A stretch of 8,535 nucleotides of DNA from Candidatus Cloacimonas sp. 4484_140 (GTDB taxonomy: Bacteria; Cloacimonadota; Cloacimonadia; JGIOTU-2): contig MVCT01000105.1 of assembly GCA_002049945.1 (NCBI GenBank), positions 1-8,535 of the forward strand. Direction: 5' to 3'. The notes below the pieces were generated by a model. The model worked only from the letters and a program-made list of their open reading frames with translations, made no database searches and had not been told where the DNA came from. Shown in pieces: positions 5,154 to 8,535 of the stretch. Within the stretch, counting starts at the first letter, position 1. Every line of letters begins with the position of its first letter. The position numbers were made by a program, and so were the translations under genes.

Positions 5154-5746
5154 TGTTTGAAGGAAAATTAGAAAAGCTTAAAGACGGTTTCAAGCAGTTA
5201 CCCGGAATCGGCGAGAAAACTGCGGAGCGTCTTGCTTTTTATCTTATCAGTCAGGATAAACAGGTGGGATTGAACCTTGCAGAACTCATCCATGATTCCA
5301 TCACTTCGATACAGAAATGTGAGCGCTGCAATATGCTTTCAGAGAAAAGTCCCTGCCACTTCTGCACTGATAATGAGCGAGATAAGACCTCTCTCTGTGT
5401 GGTCGAGAAATCTCAGGATGTCTATCTTATTGATGAAACTGGAGTGTATAGCGGACGATATTTTGTGCTGGGAAATCTCATCTCTCCACTGGACGGCATC
5501 GGACCGAATCATATATATTTTCCTAAACTTAAAGAAATAGTCGAAAAAGAGAATATTAAAGAAATAATACTTGCTTTAAACCCGAGTAGTGCAGGTGAAA
5601 CAACCATGGCTTTTATCACATCCAAGTTGCAAAGTCCGGAAAGAAAGATAACCCGGCTTGCAACCGGTTTGCCTGTTGGCGGCGATATTGAGTACACAAG
5701 CTCAAAAACCCTTGCCAGCGCACTGACTCATAGAAACGAATTGTAA
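5153..5746 (+). CDS. recR: Recombination mediator protein RecR
   Basis: RecR works with RecO, and in many bacteria RecF, to load RecA on single-stranded DNA at gaps. The 197-residue length is normal. A helix-hairpin-helix lies at about 8-28 (QLPGIGEKTAERLAF). A four-Cys zinc finger uses C56, C59, C68 and C71. A Toprim domain begins at about 79 (SLCVVEKSQDV, with the conserved acidic residue E85) and includes LISPLDGIGP (109-118) and ALNPSSAGETT (141-151). The C-terminal GLPVGGDIEYTSSKTLASAL (172-191) is the conserved ATP-motif-like end. All key residues appear present. It starts on the last base of the ybaB stop codon and is followed after 13 nt by efp. Confidence 0.97.
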   Translation: MFEGKLEKLKDGFKQLPGIGEKTAERLAFYLISQDKQVGLNLAELIHDSITSIQKCERCNMLSEKSPCHFCTDNERDKTSLCVVEKSQDVYLIDETGVYSGRYFVLGNLISPLDGIGPNHIYFPKLKEIVEKENIKEIILALNPSSAGETTMAFITSKLQSPERKITRLATGLPVGGDIEYTSSKTLASALTHRNEL

Positions 5747-5759
5747 GATTGGAGTAAAT

Positions 5760-6317
5760 ATGGCATCAACTGCTGATTTTCGTAATGGAATGGTAATGAT
5801 CTTTAGAAATAATCTTTATGAAATTGTAGAATTTCAACATGTGAAACCCGGTAAGGGAGGTGCCTTTGTACGAACCAAGCTGAAAAACGTGAGAACAGGC
5901 CAGGTTGTTGACAACACTTTCCGATCAGGCGAAAAGGTCGAAGAGGTTCGTATCGAAAAGAAAAAGATGGAATATCTTTATCATGACGGGATGAACTTTG
6001 TGGTGATGGATCCTGTAACCTACGCCCAGATTGAGATCAACGAGGAACTTATTGGCGATAAAAAATATTTCATGAAAGAAAATACAGAGATCGCTCTATT
6101 CCAAACCGAGGATGAGATCATTTATATTGAACTCCCCACAACTGTAAATCTCGAAGTAGTGGAATGTGAACCCGGCATCAAAGGAAATACTGTCTCCAAT
6201 GTGACGAAAAGCGCCAAAGTGGAAACCGGTCTTGAAGTGCAGGTTCCCATGTTCGTTAATAAGGGTGATACACTGAAAATCGATACACGAACAGGAAAAT
6301 ATCTCGAAAGAGTGTAA
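5760..6317 (+). CDS. efp: Translation elongation factor P
   Basis: EF-P enters the ribosome between the P and E sites and relieves stalling at polyproline stretches. The protein has 185 residues and three beta-barrel domains: a KOW-like domain to about residue 65, an OB domain to about 128, and the C-terminal OB domain. The tip loop of domain I is KPGKGGAFVRTKLKN, with a lysine at position 32 where E. coli EF-P carries the beta-lysylated residue, so this is a Lys-type rather than Arg-type EF-P. No modification enzyme (EpmA, EpmB or YmfI type) is encoded nearby, so the modification state is unknown. The C-terminal signature is normal (VQVPMFVNKGDTLKIDTRTG, 175-end). GGAG (5751-5754) lies 5 nt before the ATG. 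It sits in the recR-NUDIX run. Confidence 0.97.
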   Translation: MASTADFRNGMVMIFRNNLYEIVEFQHVKPGKGGAFVRTKLKNVRTGQVVDNTFRSGEKVEEVRIEKKKMEYLYHDGMNFVVMDPVTYAQIEINEELIGDKKYFMKENTEIALFQTEDEIIYIELPTTVNLEVVECEPGIKGNTVSNVTKSAKVETGLEVQVPMFVNKGDTLKIDTRTGKYLERV

Positions 6318-6326
6318 ATCGTTCAC

Positions 6327-6842
6327 GTGCAGTACATAAAAGAGCCAATTTACTGCCTTTCATGCGGGGGAAAACTTTCAGAAAAACCGGACGAAAACAG
6401 TAAAATTCGGCGCTACTGCCCTGCCTGCGGGTGGACATATTATGCAAATCCCATTCCTGCATCTGCCTGTGTGGTGCTGGGTAACAAGCATGAACTTCTT
6501 CTCATAAAAAGAAAGAACGAACCAAAGCCCGGAAGCTGGGCATTACCAAGCGGTTATGTGGAGATAGACGAAACCGCAGCAGAGTGTGCTGTGAGCGAAC
6601 TCAAAGAAGAAACAGGTTTGGATGGAGAGGCACTGGAATTTCTCGGTTATTTTTTTCAGGATTCATCAATATATAAACGAGTTGTTACTTTTGGATTTCT
6701 TATGAAGGTAACCGGCGGCTTTCTGCAACCCGGAGATGATGCTATGGATGCACAATATTTTCCGATCGATGAATTACCGGAAATTCCCTTTTCTTCACAC
6801 AATAAATTTATTGAAATTATCAAAAAGAAATTTGAGTTATGA
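6327..6842 (+). CDS. NUDIX hydrolase with N-terminal zinc ribbon, Arg-to-Ser in the NUDIX box
   Basis: This 171-residue protein is probably a nucleoside-diphosphate-linked hydrolase; the substrate cannot be assigned. A zinc ribbon of the Nudix_N_2 type uses C10, C13, C31 and C34 and ends in the usual YANPIPA. The NUDIX fold follows, with SWALPSGYVE (70-79). The NUDIX box runs G76-X5-E82-X7-S90-E91-L92-X-E94-E95-X-G97-L98: the metal-binding glutamates are intact, but the normal Arg of REXXEE is Ser90 (codon AGC). The start is a GTG at 6327, 9 nt after the efp stop. It is the only usable start before the first zinc cysteine, since the frame closes at 6315 upstream. The ribosome binding site is weak (GAAAGAG, 6306-6312), so translation may depend on coupling to efp. 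Its TGA overlaps the rdgB start (ATGA). Confidence 0.9.
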   Translation: MQYIKEPIYCLSCGGKLSEKPDENSKIRRYCPACGWTYYANPIPASACVVLGNKHELLLIKRKNEPKPGSWALPSGYVEIDETAAECAVSELKEETGLDGEALEFLGYFFQDSSIYKRVVTFGFLMKVTGGFLQPGDDAMDAQYFPIDELPEIPFSSHNKFIEIIKKKFEL

Positions 6843-7435
6843 TGAAACTCGTACTGGCTACCCATAATAAAGATAAGATAACCGAGATCAAAGCCCTCAT
6901 GCAAGAGCTTCCTGTCGAGATCTATACTTTTTCCGATTTTGATCATTTCCCTGATGTGGTTGAAGATAAAGATACTTTGGAAGGTAATGCAGAGAAAAAA
7001 GCGAGGGAGATATTTGAAATAACCGGTATGCCTGCAATGGCTGATGATACAGGTCTTTTTGTCGATGCAATAAACGGTGAGCCAGGTGTTTTCAGCTCTC
7101 GATATGCAGGTGAGAACGTAACTTATGCTGATAACAGAGAGAAATTGCTCAAAGAAATGAGTGATATCCCTGCTGAAAAGAGAGATGCGGTTTTTAAAAC
7201 AGTTATTGTATTGATTGTTAATAAGAATGAAAAATACATTGTCGAGGGATGTTGCGAAGGTTATATAGGTGTGGAAGAAAAAGGCACAATGGGATTTGGT
7301 TATGATCCCATATTTTATTTGCACGATTCAGGAAAAAGTTTTGCAGAGCTTAATGTGGTGGAAAAAAACAAGATCAGTCATCGTGGACGAGCATTGCAAA
7401 AAATAAAAAAAGTATTAGAAAAGATTACTAAATAA
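6839..7435 (+). CDS. rdgB: RdgB/HAM1-type non-canonical purine NTP pyrophosphatase (dITP/XTP)
   Basis: The enzyme hydrolyses dITP, ITP and XTP to monophosphates plus pyrophosphate, which keeps deaminated purines out of DNA and RNA. The 198-residue length is standard. Visible family motifs are LATHNKDK (6-13, nucleotide and phosphate binding), ADDTGLFVDAINGEPGVFSSRYAG (68-91, with the acidic metal-binding Asp pair), GFGYDPIF (152-159) and EKNKISHRGRAL (175-186, base recognition). The gene begins ATGATG, so initiation could be at 6839 or 6842. The first ATG overlaps the NUDIX stop as ATGA. Pairing with a NUDIX gene makes a nucleotide-sanitation pair. The methyltransferase gene follows after 7 nt. 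Confidence 0.95.
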   Translation: MMKLVLATHNKDKITEIKALMQELPVEIYTFSDFDHFPDVVEDKDTLEGNAEKKAREIFEITGMPAMADDTGLFVDAINGEPGVFSSRYAGENVTYADNREKLLKEMSDIPAEKRDAVFKTVIVLIVNKNEKYIVEGCCEGYIGVEEKGTMGFGYDPIFYLHDSGKSFAELNVVEKNKISHRGRALQKIKKVLEKITK

Positions 7436-7442
7436 TAATTAA

Positions 7443-8201
7443 ATGAAACCCATCGACTCACACGCACTTTATCTGGATGGACTTCACTATGATGCCCAGC
7501 ACGTGGAAATAGTTGAAGACATTCCCTTTTACATTACCCAAGCAAAGAAATATGGCGAACCAATTCTCGAGCTAGCATGTGGAACCGGCAGGATCACAAT
7601 TCCACTGGCGAGGCAGGGCTTTGATGTTACAGGACTCGATATTTCAGAAGGCATGCTAAAAGTCGCAAAAGAGAAAGCCGAAAGAGAGCATCTCTCATGC
7701 AAATTTATTCATGCAGATTGCAGGAAATTCTCAATCCCAACAAAATTCAATCTCATTTTTATTCCCTTTAATTCTATAGCTCACATTCATGATAGGGGAA
7801 GCTTTGAAGCACTATGTGATTCAATGAAAGGACATCTCGCTGAAAACGGTCACTTCATCATTGATATTTTCAATCCACGGCTGGAACGACTTTTGGGCGA
7901 TCCGAATAGTCGTTTCCCGGTTGCAGAATATGAAGATCCTTACGGGCATGAGACTGTCATAATCACTGAGAATAATATTTACGAGAGAGCAACCCAGATG
8001 AATCATATTAAATGGTACTATAAAATAGGGAATAAAGAAGAATTTGCAGTTGAGCTGAATATGCGGATCTACTATCCTGAAGAGCTTGATAACCTGCTTT
8101 ATTATAATGGATTTGATATTGTAGAAAAGTTTGGTGATTTCGACGGATCATCCTTCGAATCGAGCTCGCCTAAACAACTCATTATTTGCAGGAAAAAATA
8201 A
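7443..8201 (+). CDS. Class I SAM-dependent methyltransferase, substrate unknown
   Basis: This 252-residue cytosolic methyltransferase has a Rossmann-type core of the Methyltransf_25/11 kind. Motif I is ILELACGTGRI (41-51), the acidic strand 2 is VTGLDIS (62-68), the region around ADCRKFSIP (91-99) corresponds to motif II, and FNLIFIPFNSIAHI (102-115) is motif IV. A C-terminal beta-rich part (about 160-245) ends with YPEELDNLLYYNGFDIVEKFGDF, a typical ending of small-molecule methyltransferases in this group. No substrate-specific motif is recognised. The ATG has no clear ribosome binding site: the 30 nt upstream are almost pure A/T, unlike the other genes in the run. It may depend on re-initiation from rdgB, whose stop is 7 nt upstream. 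It is the last gene of the run and is followed by a palindrome-rich non-coding tail. Confidence 0.85.
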   Translation: MKPIDSHALYLDGLHYDAQHVEIVEDIPFYITQAKKYGEPILELACGTGRITIPLARQGFDVTGLDISEGMLKVAKEKAEREHLSCKFIHADCRKFSIPTKFNLIFIPFNSIAHIHDRGSFEALCDSMKGHLAENGHFIIDIFNPRLERLLGDPNSRFPVAEYEDPYGHETVIITENNIYERATQMNHIKWYYKIGNKEEFAVELNMRIYYPEELDNLLYYNGFDIVEKFGDFDGSSFESSSPKQLIICRKK

Positions 8202-8218
8202 ATTAAATTTCTAAATCC

Positions 8219-8234
8219 TCCCGACTTGTCGGGA
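8219..8234. terminator. Hairpin after the methyltransferase, possible terminator
   Basis: TCCCGAC (8219-8225) and GTCGGGA (8228-8234) are perfect inverted arms. As RNA this gives a 6-bp GC-rich stem with a CUUG tetraloop, an especially stable form. It lies 17 nt after the stop codon of the last gene in the run, as expected for a terminator, but no T-run follows on either strand. It may instead be one copy of a repeated palindrome. Confidence 0.4.
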
Positions 8235-8291
8235 CTAATTACAAATAAAATATCAAGCATAGTTTGATTATTAGTTTTCCTTCTTCCTTCT

Positions 8292-8316
8292 TGTTCCCAA
8301 ATTGCATTTGGGAACA
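8292..8316. repeat. 11-bp perfect palindrome with TGC loop
   Basis: TGTTCCCAAAT (8292-8302) and ATTTGGGAACA (8306-8316) are perfect inverted arms around TGC. Neither strand has a T-run after it, so it is not a standard terminator. A dispersed REP-like palindrome is the likeliest explanation. I have the impression of similar TTCCCAAA/TTTGGGAA palindromes in other genomes but cannot verify that here. Confidence 0.65.
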
Positions 8317-8428
8317 CAATTGTTAAAGAAATGGTATTTCAAATTAATTTTATCTCATCCCCACAAAGCAGCTTATTATTTGCCGGGAAAGGTAAATTAC
8401 TTCAATTACTAAATTCTAACTCGGATAA

Positions 8429-8464
8429 ACCCCAGTTAAATAGAGAAAAATGATTTAACGGGGT
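8429..8464. repeat. 12-bp hairpin with one bulged base
   Basis: ACCCC plus GTTAAAT (8429-8433, 8435-8441) pairs fully with ATTTAAC plus GGGGT (8453-8459, 8460-8464). A434-type bulge: the single A at 8434 is unpaired. The loop is 11 nt. This is the longest stem in the window, and there is no T-run after it. Confidence 0.6.
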
Positions 8465-8499
8465 GAACCGAAACCAAAAAGAATTCACCATCCGTCTTC

Positions 8500-8515
8500 T
8501 CCGTCAGCTGACGGA
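8500..8515. repeat. 16-bp perfect palindrome
   Basis: TCCGTCAG/CTGACGGA is a perfect palindrome with no spacer. A direct copy of its outer half, ATCCGTC, occurs at 8490-8496. The form suits a dimeric protein binding site or one end of a larger repeat that continues past the window edge. Confidence 0.55.
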
Positions 8516-8535
8516 TACGCCCCAACAGGCAGAGG

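Larger units (their letters stand above)
8202..8535. other. Non-coding tail with four strong palindromes
   Basis: No convincing gene is visible in the last 334 bases. Perfect or near-perfect palindromes lie at 8219-8234, 8292-8316, 8429-8464 and 8500-8515, each listed separately, with an 18-nt pure pyrimidine run at 8275-8292 just before the second. The density is much higher than in the other spacers. The window ends inside this region, so its full extent is unknown. Confidence 0.6.

Noticed and set aside
6656..7324. Long minus-strand open frame of 222 codons opposite the NUDIX and rdgB genes
   Set aside because: It lies antisense to two well-supported genes and has no recognisable domain. 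It is a shadow of their codon use.
8331..8453. A 40-codon + strand open frame starting ATG GTA TTT
   Set aside because: No ribosome binding site, no recognisable motif, and its end runs into the 8429-8464 hairpin. It looks like a chance opening in non-coding DNA.

Overview
This window holds ten complete, convincing protein genes, all on the + strand, in tight operon-like runs. Three gene-poor stretches (1-783, 4484-4826 and 8202-8535) are unusually rich in inverted repeats and short periodic repeats. The genes look like ordinary bacterial chromosome: moderately AT-rich, with good ribosome binding sites in several places. No rRNA, tRNA, CRISPR array, transposase, integrase or phage gene is visible. 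The gene set does not fix the organism. Low-GC genes, palindrome-rich spacers and 9-nt repeats suggest an uncultured FCB-type lineage (Cloacimonadota or a relative), but that is a weak guess.

Region 1 (1-783) has no convincing gene. It contains a 124-bp imperfect palindrome (271-394), a 10-bp inverted repeat pair around it (235-244/547-556), several small hairpins in the first 60 bases, a minus-strand open frame without a start codon (20-217), and a plausible sigma70-like promoter at 707-735.

Region 2 (784-3771) is a four-gene, translationally coupled run: pcm (protein L-isoaspartate methyltransferase), a COG2426 'small multi-drug export' membrane protein, a cyclic-nucleotide-binding-domain protein with a C-terminal coiled coil and no DNA-binding domain, and an AI-2E/PerM-family membrane protein. 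Successive genes overlap by 13 nt and 4 nt, then are separated by 2 nt. A soluble cNMP-type sensor between two polytopic membrane proteins is the most suggestive functional arrangement in the window.

Region 3 (3772-4826) has one TerB-like gene with a very strong ribosome binding site. It is flanked by 9-nt-periodic repeats of the form NCACGAAAA, in + orientation on the left and - orientation on the right. The right spacer also carries a hairpin, AT-rich promoter-like sequence and a nested dyad just before the next operon.

Region 4 (4827-8201) is a six-gene housekeeping run: ybaB/ebfC, recR, efp, a zinc-ribbon NUDIX hydrolase, rdgB/HAM1-type dITP/XTP pyrophosphatase, and a class I SAM-dependent methyltransferase. 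It joins recombination repair, translation elongation and nucleotide-pool cleaning. The NUDIX protein has Ser in place of the usual Arg of the NUDIX box.

Region 5 (8202-8535) is a non-coding tail with four strong palindromes or hairpins in about 300 bases. I did not find a clearly new multi-gene system. The best leads are the membrane/cNMP operon, the inverted 9-nt repeat clusters around the TerB-like gene, and the palindromic elements in the spacers.
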